From the NCBI GenBank assembly GCA_003988855.1, contig QYAI01000138.1:1-64000 (forward strand): a stretch of 64,000 nt of DNA, read 5' to 3'. Below, piece after piece: positions 1-10,109 of this stretch. The stretch comes from Arachnopeziza araneosa. Its lineage: Eukaryota > Ascomycota > Leotiomycetes > Helotiales > Arachnopezizaceae. Made by a program: the position numbers and the translations under genes. Each line of letters opens with the position of its first letter. Within the stretch, counting starts at the first letter, position 1. Below the pieces are notes generated by a model, which ran no database searches, was not told the origin of the DNA, and saw only the letters and a program-made list of their open reading frames with translations.

Positions 1-1100
1 GAAATCATGCTCGAACCGAGGCTCACCAGCACCCTTCATATTAACCAAAACAGCCTGCCGGAAATGCCAACGTAGGAGCTGATCAACCGGGCGTTGAGGG
101 TCATCAAGAAGTCTTTGGTCAAGACGTTTTCCAGCAATACTCTTCCCATCTTGTGAAAAGCATACAATCTTGTAATTATCCTAAAATAATTAGTATATTT
201 ATAGAAAAGTATAAAGAATAATACATACATCTGGATTAATTGAGAAATTGTAAACGTCGAATAGCTGATGTATATCAGAGCGAAATAGTATCCCATTCTG
301 TACAGAATTGATTTTTCCTCCTTTGATTTCTTCTTCATTTGAAGGAGTTAAGATCCAACGGCCGTAATTAGAATCTTTCCAAAGTCCCTCAAAAGCTAGA
401 GGAAAGATATGTGCAGCTTCGAACCCAGTCCAATCATCATAACTAGCGCGTATCGCTACCTCTCCTGTTATAACGCATCGTTGATCTCGTAAACGAACAG
501 CGTTAGTAAAAGCTTGGACACGAGTACCAGTTTGTTGAGAAATCATACGAGTTAATGGCGTCTCGTCACTGATCTCAATAAGATCTACGAATAGATTAGC
601 TAGAGAAAAGAGTTATTAAATAAATACTTACGAGAAGAATCAATGTAATAGTTTCCTGGCAGAAGTAAAGAGTTATCCTTCTTTATTGTAATATTACTTT
701 CATTTCGTAGAATATATTCGCCATGAAAAAAGACGAAAACCTCGATCATAGCATATAGGTTGGCATTTGTAACACTAGCTGTAAGAATCAAGCCACCAAT
801 TGAAGTACTTCGATCGCTTGTACCGAAAATATGAACGTCGCGGCTTGCGGAGCGATTTCGAGGAGGCATATGTAACCGAGTGTTTTCGTGTAACGGAGAA
901 GAGGGAGCATCTATGAGGTGCACTAGAGTGTCTGCGAGGTGTGGTAGAGCGTCTGCGAAGTGTGGGAGACTCTCTTTGGGATGCTCTTCGATGATCTTTT
1001 CGAGCTGTAGTGGGTTGTCGGAGTATAGGAGACCGTCTGCAGAGTGTGGGAAGTCGGTGTATGAGGAGCCGGAGCTGGAGTGAGCAGAAGAAGACGACAT
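1..1100 (-). CDS. HNH-nuclease-domain protein, 3' end outside window
   Basis: Fungal HNH_2-type endonuclease-family protein, incomplete because its C terminus lies before base 1. Exons are 632-1100, 229-584 and 1-180; the introns (47 and 48 bp) have GTAAGT and GTATGT donors, and the frame stays open over at least 335 residues. The N-terminal part (about 1-160) holds a Ser-rich head and then the region that usually precedes HNH in this family. The core sits around residues 210-265: AAHIFPL gives the first His, and QNGILFRSDIHQLFD gives the Asn and the second His, so the nuclease motif looks intact. This family is large and variable in filamentous fungi. Its targets are mostly unknown, so I assign no biological role. 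The start is the ATG at 1098-1100, inside a poly-Ser stretch. Confidence 0.8.
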
Positions 1101-1629
1101 CGTGAAGGTTTTTGGATGGCATGTAGCGTGTTAGAGACGGCAGGCGCGTTTGAAGGTACAAAGTGCTTTGATTGAAGAAATGACGATAGGATATGTGGTT
1201 GCATAAGGCAGGGAAGGTGAGCCGAGGTAGTTAGCGTCTGAGTACTCACGTGAGTGTAAAGAGTGATGGAACAAGCGAGAGGTACCTTTCTCTCAACACG
1301 TGACCAGAACCTGCTCACAGCACATGACTAGAACTTGCTCCTGACATCATTCCCAATGTTAGATAGAGGTGGATCTTGATATTCGCAAAGAAGCAAGATG
1401 ATATCTGGCAAGAATTCTTTCTCTAACCCACCTGAGCTCACAACTCAAAACACCTAAGATTGTCCTATGTCAACACAGACATCCATAACAATTCCAGAGC
1501 AACAAACTTGAATATTCAATTGCCAACATTCATAGCAATTTTGAAAAGAACAACTTCAACAAATCATCATGGATATTCAAAGTCATTCTAGAGAGACTAA
1601 CTTCCACAGATCTCTGCGGACAATGGCGT
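1101..1629. other. Intergenic region, 529 bp
   Basis: Lies upstream of the HNH gene start and downstream of the stop of the next minus-strand gene. It should hold the HNH gene promoter and the neighbour's terminator. I see no coding frame and no clear TATA or repeat. Confidence 0.5.
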
Positions 1630-2151
1630 TTATCTTCTCTTCAGCCCCAGCCCAAGAAACTCACCGACCAAGAACTCAACCACAGCCTCTCCTCCCTTGG
1701 CCGCAAAAATCCCCGGGGGTATGACAACAGTCTTAACACCTGGTATCAAACCCCGTGCCTGTTCCTGAATCTCGACATCCTGTTCGCCTGTCCATTGACT
1801 CGAGCAGATCTACCGACAACCACTTAAAATCTGCAGGCCTCTCAAGGTACGGGAGAGGAGCTTACGAGGACGTCTGGAGCATGCACCAGTGATTTCAAAA
1901 GCACCTCCACATCTGCAGGATCTGTGAAGCCGTCAGCCAGGAAGCTCTTTGACATGGAAAGAAGGCATCTCGCCATGAGCGTTGGCAATGTGGACGAGAT
2001 TGTACTCTGGAAGATCCTGGTCTGGTTAGTGAGAAGGCCAGGACGAGTGAAAGAAGATACGCACTTTGATGAGAATCTCGACGAGCTCAATTGCTTTTGG
2101 AGGCGTGTTGTTTACCGAGACGATGTAGATAGGCGAGTTTGGGTCTGTCAT
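1630..2151 (-). CDS. Small hypothetical protein, possible frameshift
   Basis: Three-exon gene: 2065-2151, a middle exon ending at 1866, and 1630-1809. The first exon begins MTDPNSPIYIVSVNNTPPKA. The last exon, 60 codons, holds CSSQWTGEQDVEIQEQARG and PGVKTVVIPPGIFAAKGG. Both read as genuine protein. The middle exon is ambiguous. Starting at 2016 (acceptor CCAG) gives a protein-like reading with YNLVHIANAHGEMPSFHVKE, but the exon is 151 nt, so the frame breaks at a TGA before the final part. Starting at 2006 (acceptor TTCCAG) gives 141 nt and an open frame throughout, but a less protein-like sequence. Either the second acceptor is correct or there is a 1-nt frameshift. I do not recognise the family and assign no function. 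Confidence 0.5.
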
Positions 2152-2454
2152 GTTGAGCGTGGGAAGTTGCATCTGACGGAAGAGGATGTTGGAGGAGCGA
2201 GTGCTAGCATAGCACACGATGGCTTGGACATATATAAGAATTCATAGAACTGCTTGAAGATGGAGCATCTGCCAAGTTGTTGACTTTCACTGCAGCTCTA
2301 ATTGTCATCATAGCTTATGTAGCTAGAAGTCGGAGTTAATGCACTTCGAATCCAACTAGTCAAGTTCAAGTTTTATGGACTACGAAGAATGTATGCAGAT
2401 AGATTCAAAGATAATGGCAACTTGATTACATTCAACAATCACTTGACTGAGCAT
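2152..2454. other. Intergenic region, 303 bp
   Basis: Promoter side of the small hypothetical gene and terminator side of the GFA-family gene, both minus strand. No coding signal seen. Confidence 0.4.
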
Positions 2455-2970
2455 TCAATCCAGATGAACGACATTCTGAAGTGGCTTTTCCCACTTCTCT
2501 GCTCGCCTCCAAAATTGCTCTCTTCCTGGCGGAGGCAGACCAACTCCATTCTTAGCAAATAAACCACCCTTGAGGAACGCCGTCTCAGGATGTTGTTCCA
2601 CCACCGACATGATAGCTCTGCTTTACGTCAGATCAGAAAACACACGCGGAGAGGTACGACATACGATCCACAATTGCCACAAAAGTGTCGATGTGTTGTG
2701 TTTCCCGACTCTGCTCTATCATCATGGATTTTGGTCTGGCCTACAATCTGGATGTCCTTGCTGGGGGTGATCATGTTGACAGCGAACCTGAAGATATCAT
2801 TAGCTTGGTTCTTGCTTGTCGGTGATGGCGGAGGCTTCCAGAGAACCACTAGATGCTCGGCAGTTCAGACAATGACACAGTGAGACGGATGCTGGGAGGG
2901 AACTGCGTGGGAGTGAGACTTGAATTCGTCCGCAGTTGCATGCACCATGAATGATATCCGAGGAAGCCAT
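2455..2970 (-). CDS. GFA / CENP-V-fold zinc protein
   Basis: About 141-residue protein of the glutathione-dependent formaldehyde-activating (GFA, CENP-V/ADH) fold. The zinc motifs are visible in order: GACNCG near residue 10, CHCLNC near 33, and FCGNCGS near 85. The C terminus contains ETAFLKGGLFAKNG, typical of fungal members. Proposed exons are 2847-2970, 2665-2803 and 2455-2617. The second intron (2618-2664, GTATGT donor, GCAG acceptor, CTGAC branch) is convincing. The first (2804-2846) has a weak GTTCTC donor and is only 43 bp, so its boundaries are uncertain. Without it the frame ends shortly after the CHCLNC motif. Members bind zinc, but the natural substrate in fungi is generally unknown. 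The start is the ATG two codons before SSDIIHGACNCG. Confidence 0.75.
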
Positions 2971-3804
2971 TCTGTGTGTTTGGATCACAGATGTACGCCC
3001 GAGGTGAGATGAATATTTATCAAGAAGTTTGACGACGTGAAATTGTGTGTGAGAGCTGCGGTGGGTATTACCGATCCTACAAGCTCCTAAGAGACACATT
3101 ACTCATCACAATGCACATGCATTCGAGATAAACTAGTAAATCAGAGACCTCAGAGAGAACGACGCGCTGTTGAAGCCTATAGGCTTGCATATATCGTGTA
3201 TCTTCGGGGTTAATGCATGATGCTTGACTTGTCTCTTGTGCAACGCCTAGCCTGAAGATACTTGACAAGTTGAAGAAACTGGCGGAAAAATAGAAGGAGG
3301 CATAAGGCTTGATAATTTGATTTCTGGTTTCCTTAGACTATTGACTTCACGAGGTTCTACCTGTTCACTAAAACGATTATAAGTAGTAAGGATTTACCTA
3401 CTAAAGCCTGAGGATGAACAATTTTCTGGCGACAAAAATAAAATTGTATTCTCGAAAATTTGCTTGTTAGTTTTGAAATTATACGTTTAATAAAATGAGC
3501 ATTATCGTACTAGAGTCTTGAAATTCGGTTTTTGAAGTTATACGAATGTTGATTTTCATTTAGGACGGCTCAGGTCGTCTTTGCTAGTGCGCCCGATTAG
3601 TGCATCACCTAGTGCTTCCTGAATCCAGGGGTCATTTGCTGATTTGCTGCCACTCCGGCTTAAGACACGGGTCCGACAACAGAGCTCTAGACACGAAAAA
3701 CGACATCAAATATTGCAGCTGCTGTATTTACGGGCTTTCTTCATTTAACAGGAGCAGAGACTCCGAGGGTAGTTTGATGATCACATTCTCAATTCAGACC
3801 AACA
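2971..3804. other. Intergenic, partly AT-rich, 834 bp
   Basis: Divergent promoter region between the GFA gene (minus) and the golgin gene (plus). It is AT-rich from about 3290 to 3550. It carries a 15-base near-direct repeat (TTTTGAARTTATACG) at 3471-3485 and 3530-3544. No convincing coding frame. Confidence 0.5.
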
Positions 3805-6090
3805 ATGGCTAGTGTGGCAGTGGAAGCCTCTCTCGCCGAGGCTCCCATTTCTCAAGGAGCTGATGACCAAGGAGCTTCATCACAAGAGGACAACAAGTTC
3901 CAGAAAGCAATATCAGCATGGCGGAGTATGCGCTAGTTTCTGCATCACTTGCGACTTCTCTAATGATTTATAGATATCGACTTGACATCTATGATCCCGT
4001 CCCTGGATTCAACAGCATCTGAGATTGTCCAGTATCAAAGAGATTCCACCATTCAACGGAAAGAGCTAGCACAGCGTACCAAAGACTTTCGTAAGCTTGA
4101 TGATGCGGCGAAGCTAGGAGAGATTAAGGGCCTCTTGAAGAACTACCAATCCTTTATCGATCTGCTCACAAATCATATCAAAACAACTAATTCCGCCTTC
4201 CTTTCCGTTTACTCGTCTCTTTCCGAAGCGCCAGACCCATATCCTCTCTTAGAAGCATCTGTTGACTCTCTGTTGCTTTCTGAGGATACGTTACCGAAAG
4301 TCACACAGGAGAATGAGCATCTGCAGAAGAATGTTGCGAGGCTCACTACACAGTTGGAGGAGACCGAGTCAAGGCTAGAGGCTGAGCGAACGGCACGGAA
4401 GACTGTAGAGGAGGGGTTGGAAACCAAGGTTAAAGAGGTTGAGACCTCCTGGGCTGCAGTCCTAGAAGAGAAAAAAGATAATTGGGAGGCCAAGGAGAAA
4501 TTCCTCGAAGAAAAGGTTGAAAGCCAGGATCGTCTGTTGAATGAGATAAAGGCTAGCTACGAAGTCACCCAGCGGCTCGGAGAGTCAGATAATGCTGAAA
4601 ATAACGGGCGTGGCCATGTCACAAGCGCAGAGCTGGAAATGGTAAATTCAGACTTGGAACGAACAAGTGTACGCCTGGCAGAGGTTGAAGCGAGAAATGA
4701 ACAGCTGAGAATCGAGCTCGCACAGTCGGCATCAAATGTTTTGAGCCAGCAAATTAACCCTGAAGATGACCCTGCTTTTATGCGCATAAGGTCTGAAAAT
4801 TCTTCACTGTTACGGAAGCTGGATGCTGCTCGTGTGGAGAAAGATGCGAAAAAGCGAGAGCTTGATGGGAAATTAAGATCTCTGGAAAGGGAAATAGTCC
4901 TACTAAAAGAGGAAAGAGACAGTCTCAGGACCAAGGTGCAGAAATGGAGCGACTATGACGATGTTAAGAACGAGCTAGACGTTTTGAAGAGCATTGAATT
5001 TTCAGCTGGATTGGATGATGAGCCTGAAGTAGAGAATGCCCAGACTGGCGTCGAGAATGGTGCATCATCCAAGGGTAAAGGCGACACTCTCGAACAGCTT
5101 CTATTGGCTCGAAATAAGAAGTTGACGGATGAGTTGACCATTCTGCGAGTATCACATCAGGACCTGAGCAATCGGCTTCAATCTATGCAAGAAGACCTCT
5201 CTAAATCAAATTCTGAACTGGAAAGAGCGCAGCACCTCAATTCGACTTTGGAGAATGACCTTGCCAGTGTTCATGATGGTGCCAATGCTTACCCATCAGG
5301 AGCCTCTGTGGCTGGTACGTATATAAGTCGAAATCCTTTGACTTCGGTCCGCAAAGGGCGTGTCTCGCCAACATCTTCAATCATATCTGGGTTTGATCCT
5401 AGGTCTGCGTCATTAGGCACGACAACTTTGGAGCAACTGAGGTCAGGGGAACCGGTTGGAGGAGGATCTGGTATCTTGCCAATGATCACGGCTCAGCGTG
5501 ATAGATTTAAGAAGAGGAACACGCAACTTGAGAATGAACTTTCCGAAACTCACCGAACAGTATCTTCATTGCGTCAAGAGATTGCGTCTTTGCAGAAAGA
5601 CAACTTGAATCTCTATGAGAAAACAAGATATGTCTCGACGTATAATAGAGGACCAACAGCATCATCAGCGTCATCTTATGCCACGAATCCAAATCCATCG
5701 ACAATTCAAATGTCCAACACCACGTCTTCTGGTCTAGCTTTGGACAGATATCGATCAGCATATGAATCCAATATCTCTCCTTTCGCAGCATTTAGAGGCA
5801 GAGAATCAGCTCGTGCATATAAACGCATGAGTCTTCCAGAGCGGGTTGTATTTTCGATAACAAGGATGGTTTTAGCTACGAGAACGAGTCGAAACCTTTT
5901 CGCCGGATACTGCGTCGCACTCCACTTGCTGGTTTTCTTTTCGTTATATTGGTTAGGGACAGTGAACGCGGAAGAACATGCTAGCAATCTTGGTAATGCC
6001 GTTGTTGCTGCCGCAGCAGGTCCTCTGGCTGGTAAAGCTGGGGCAGATTCTGCCTGGCATCAGGAAGGGTTCAACGATAAATTGTCGTGA
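3805..6090 (+). CDS. COY1: CASP/COY1-family golgin
   Basis: Golgi-membrane coiled-coil protein of the CASP (CUX1 alternative product) family, Coy1 in yeast, which acts in retrograde tethering within the Golgi. Two exons, 3805-3925 and 3974-6090, are separated by a 48-bp GTATGC...ATAG intron and give 745 residues. The splice recreates AWRNIDLTSMIPSLDSTA, a strongly conserved N-terminal block of the family; the first ATG (3805) gives an acidic 30-residue head. Long heptad-rich coiled coil runs from about residue 105 to 460 and again near 530-570. A single transmembrane segment (RNLFAGYCVALHLLVFFSLYW, about 681-702) lies near the C terminus, as expected for a tail-anchored golgin. Length fits ascomycete homologues. 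Confidence 0.92.
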
Positions 6091-7674
6091 AAATAACGGC
6101 ATTGTCATGTATTATGATGTGTAATAGGAGGTCGTTCGCATTCTTGGCGTTCTGGATCTCTGTCTTTGTGGAAGAACTCATTCTGCACCAGAGTTCTCAA
6201 TATAATTAGATTCGATATCGTCTGATCGAAAGAGATAAAATGATCACCCGATGAATGCACTGGAGTAGATTTATTTTCAACTTTCAAGATTTCTGCATCT
6301 TGCGTTTACTGTCGAGTTTGGCACCCGCACCCAGACCCGCTAGCGATTTCCTCATTCAGTCAATGTACGTGTTCCATTATTCTATTTTAGGTTCTGGGGC
6401 CTCTTCAAAGAGACCAAATATTCCCATTACGGGTCGTTTGGAACCGCTTTAGCAGTCCTTGTCCAAATTACGCCGAGCAAGTTTCTCATTTAGATAGCTG
6501 ACCATCTTCATGAATATTTTCAGGTCATTCTCAAGCTGAATGGGAGGATGGCTTTGGACGCATCAAGAGATGCAGTCGTTTGCGTCAATCAATACAACTA
6601 TCTCTACTTACCGCCGTTCCAACCCTTGATGACGCGGTTGTCCAAGATTGGACTCTAAATCGATCTTGATTCTCAATTTGGCTACCCAATGCTGGAACAT
6701 TTGTCATTACTATCCTCATTTTGACACGTTCCCTCTGAATGAAACATATTCGGTATTCTCCTAGATGCATCTTTCACTTCGAGGGCAGAAACTTGCTCAG
6801 CTATCGAACCAGTCAGCTCAAGTATATTATTCAGTTTAGGGTCTGCGGGAGGAGTTGCTTGCGAGGACTATTTCCATCATGGAACCAAGAGCATCCGATG
6901 CGGACACTTATTTGCGAGTAGTCAGCATGGATCGAGACTTGCTGGATCCCAACATGGTAGTTTTGTTTGCGGGGAAGAGGCCTGCAAGCATTTCCCGGCT
7001 GATGGAGAGAGTATGACCATGGAACGGGAAAGGAAGCAGGCTCAAGGCGAGGATATGGCTGGAGACGAACGCCTACAGCCTTCGGAGCGAACATTGATCA
7101 GAAGAATATCTTGCATACAGAGCATAATGAAATATAGTAGCCTTCCAAGAAGCATTCTAAAGGTCGTTCTGGAAAGCGGAGCTGGTCCCGTCTTGTTATA
7201 TTTTTAGACGCTCTTCTGAGCCAATTTGGAGAAACAGACGAGTCACGACGCAGCGCGGCCCCACCGTAGAATTCGATGATTTTGAGAAGATTTACCGGCG
7301 CCGCGTGATTTGCTGCTCGCAATCTGTTAAGGTTATCGATCGGGGAGCCGCACTGCTGTTGGGTCCAAAAATAACCTTTTCCTCCCGCTTCTCCCCTACG
7401 CGCCCGAAAATAGGTGTCTCCACCCCGAGATGACACGACAGCCAATGACTTTGGGCAGCGTGGGCTGGGTTGAGACTCAATCGCGGCAATCGGCCTTCAA
7501 GCGCCAGCGGCCCTGCTGATCGTCAGTCCTGCCAAGATGACGATATGACGATGCCAGGCGAGCGAGAGAACTTGGTTGCTCTTGCTCTTCGGCCGTCTTT
7601 CCGGGCTGCCGCCAACTCCTGGTGGTTGGCAGGCGGCGTGGAGGTACACGGTCGTACAGCTCCCGTCATCAGAG

Positions 7675-7758
7675 GTACAGGTACAGGCACAGGCACAGGC
7701 ACAGGTACAGATACAGATACAGATACAGATACAGATACAGATACAGATACAGATACAG
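7675..7758. repeat. Hexanucleotide microsatellite (RYACAG)14
   Basis: Fourteen tandem 6-base units. The first six are GTACAG/GCACAG variants and the last eight are perfect ATACAG. The array is a multiple of three, so several frames stay open across it (Tyr-Arg, Gln-Ile and Thr-Asp repeats), which makes spurious ORFs. Confidence 0.95.
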
Positions 7759-8277
7759 ATACACGTCTCGTCCAGTGCAGAGACGCCCTGGGCACTTGGG
7801 CTCCGGTACCAATGAGACTCGCTTGAGCGAGACTTCTAGCGACCAAGTGCTTATCCAAGAAGCAGCACACCTCTTCTCTTCACCGCTCGACTGACGGTTG
7901 ATTTTGGTGCTCGGAGACACGCCGTTCAGGGTGTGTGCTCACTGAGGTGGGACACGCTTTTGGAACGCGTCGTGAATCTGACGGCGAGAGAAATGCATGC
8001 ATCCATCAATATCTCTCTATTCTCGGCCGACAGGCCACGACGAGGCGATCGGATCGTCTGGCATGGACAGCGCCCGTGGGAATCATGTCGTCGCATTTGT
8101 TTTGAACGAGGTAGGTCTGCGAGACGCAGAGTGTTTTCTCCGGCGGCCACTCAGACGTGTGGAGAGCGAGGGAGAGAGGAGAGGAGAGGGCGGCAGCCTT
8201 TGGTCTCTGCTCGTTGCTCCCTGAGGCTGCGCCAATGTGGACCAGGTCGGGTAAGAGCGACCCCCGGGGCGTCTACT

Positions 8278-8307
8278 GGTGGTGGTGGTGGTGGTGGTGG
8301 TGGTGGT
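8278..8307. repeat. GGT trinucleotide array (10 units)
   Basis: Ten GGT units, followed by a degenerate GCT/GGT/TGG stretch to about 8340. It lies in the promoter-proximal region of the DUF3455 gene and is unlikely to be coding. Confidence 0.9.
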
Positions 8308-8594
8308 AGTGCTGGTGGTGCTGGTGCTGGCTGGGCTGGCTGGACTGGCTGACGCCTCTTCCGGCAGCGGCAGGTGGGTGGCTGCTGCCATTGGACAGGC
8401 GCTATTCAGCGAGCCCGACCACCCCGTTTTAGATGCAGCCAGCAACGACCCATCACCATCCCTGCCCCAGTGCAACCCCTCCAGGCTTGGTTGCCGCTGG
8501 GATATTTACAGGTCAGACTTGGCCGCCTGTAGACGCGACCCGACCAACTCATTCCCGCCCCATCATATCTAAAATTGCTGCAGCGCACGGCGAC

Positions 8595-8601
8595 TTATAA
8601 G
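8595..8601 (+). promoter_or_regulatory. Candidate TATA box and pyrimidine-rich leader
   Basis: TTATAAG lies about 235 bp before the ATG at 8836. It is followed by a (CT)9 tract (8633-8650), a duplicated CTATTCCATCT motif and a (TCC)8 tract (8707-8730). TATA followed by a CT-rich block is a common core-promoter layout of strongly expressed fungal genes. A reverse CCAAT (ATTGG) lies at 8390-8394. Assignment is by motif only. Confidence 0.45.
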
Positions 8602-8835
8602 ACGCGCTTCTAACCCCACGGTAAGAAGAGCCCTCTCTCTCTCTCTCTCTATCTCCATCTCTATTCCATCTCTATTCCATCTTCCGTCCGTTCATCTCTC
8701 CGTCCATCCTCCTCCTCCTCCTCCTCCTCCGTCGAACTGGCTTGTTGATCGATCCTTTTCCTTTTACAACGAATTTCTTTGTCCTTTCTTTCCGTTCGCC
8801 TTAATATCCCAAAAACTACTTCATCTTTTCTCAAC

Positions 8836-9771
8836 ATGTTGTCATCGATATGGGTTCTTTCGACGCTGTGCGTCTCCGCACTGGCTGCGCCAACCCTCAC
8901 CTACTCGCAGTCCGCCGCTGAGCCGGCCGAGATGAAGGTCTTGAGTGAATATTTCCAGATGTTGGGTCACAAGGTTCAGGCTGGGAAAGCCATGTCCGCT
9001 GCGCCGGTGTGCGACCTTCAGAATGCAGTCTTACCAGTAGCTGGTACGTATCCAGCCACCCCAGACGTCTCCTCTCGCTGACTTCAACACAGCTCCAACT
9101 CCATTACCGCCCCCATCTGCAGGACTAGTCCTGAAGCATGTGGCCATCGGACGAGGAACACAGAACTACTCCTGCTCAGCCAATGCGACGGCAGCACCAG
9201 TCTCCATCGGCGCAATCGCAACCCTCTTCAACGCCAGCTGTGTCGCATCAACATACCCAGATCTGCTCACCATCCTTCCTAACGTCGCTCTTCAATTCAA
9301 CCTCTCCGATCCCAGCCAGAAAGAACTCACTCCTGGTAACCTCGCCATCTCCGGACACCATTTCTTCGCCAACACGACCACCCCCACCTTCAATCTCACT
9401 ACGAGTACTTCAAATTTTGGATTCGCGTCTTGCAAAAAGAACAACACTGTTCCTGCCCCTGCTGGATCCCCGATCGGCCAGAACAACCAAGGCAATGGTG
9501 CTGTAGCCTGGTTAAAGCTCGTCGCCAACCAGGGAGCCACTGGCAATCTACAAGAAATCTACAGAGTCAACACTGCTGGTGGAAATCCTCCCGCAACTTG
9601 TGCCGGTATGCCTGCCACATTCGAGGTTTCATACGCTGCAGAGTAAGTCTACTACCATCCACCTTCTACATCTACACATATACTAATAACTCAACTAGAT
9701 ACTGGTTTTACGAGACTGATATCGACAACCCAGGGGCAGGAGCTACTGGCGATGAACCCAACAAAATATGA
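8836..9771 (+). CDS. Secreted DUF3455-type protein
   Basis: Secreted protein of 276 residues resembling the DUF3455 family (often mislabelled malate dehydrogenase in fungal databases). Exons are 8836-9043, 9093-9642 and 9699-9771, with clean GTACGT/ACAG and GTAAGT/CTAG introns that keep frame. A signal peptide is evident: MLSSIWVLSTLCVSALAAPT, with cleavage likely after ALA or AAP. The mature part has several N-glycosylation sequons, the GLVLKHVAIGRGTQNYSC block, a GNGAVAWLKL motif and, near the end, YWFYETD. Cysteines near residues 58, 96, 120, 184 and 245 could form disulfides. The biochemical function of the family is not established. The long repeat-rich upstream region with a TATA box suggests regulated, high expression. 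Confidence 0.88.
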
Positions 9772-10109
9772 GCGATCAGATTGCCACCACACCTTTTGCC
9801 AAGCAAGCAAAAAGGAACCATTTTAATCTTCACGCCTCGCACATCGGCCAGCTTTTGTGAGTCTGATGTACGGGGTGGCACCAGCCTATTATAATAGATA
9901 GCTGGGTGCGGTTAAGCAGTTCGCGGGATTTGGGATGAGGAGCAGTGGGTACGGGATTTTGACCCTATGAAGAACGTCGACACCCTCTATGGGTGAGATT
10001 TCGAGGGCAGGCTGGGAATAGGGGAAGTTGGCTGGGTAGTTACAGTAGATACAATTAATACATGAATGATGGCTTATCCCGGTCTCTCTTTTCCTGGCTC
10101 TTGCTTTAT
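9772..10109. other. Intergenic region, 338 bp
   Basis: 3' flank of the DUF3455 gene. It includes an AATACATGAATGATG stretch possibly near its polyadenylation region. No gene seen. Confidence 0.4.

Larger units (their letters stand above)
6091..8835. other. Long non-coding stretch with microsatellites, 2.7 kb
   Basis: No gene I can support on either strand; the open frames here are driven by simple repeats. It contains a hexamer microsatellite (7675-7758), a GGT array (8278-8307), a CT tract (8633-8650) and a TCC array (8707-8730). The 3' half is GC-rich and probably forms the long promoter and 5' leader of the secreted-protein gene at 8836. Confidence 0.6.

Noticed and set aside
7470..7920. 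Overlapping ORFs on both strands with Thr-Asp, Tyr-Arg or Gln-Ile repeats
   Set aside because: Created by the hexamer microsatellite, which is a multiple of three and stop-free in several frames.
8083..8475. Poly-Thr ORF on the minus strand and poly-Val ORF on the plus strand
   Set aside because: Both are translations of the GGT array.
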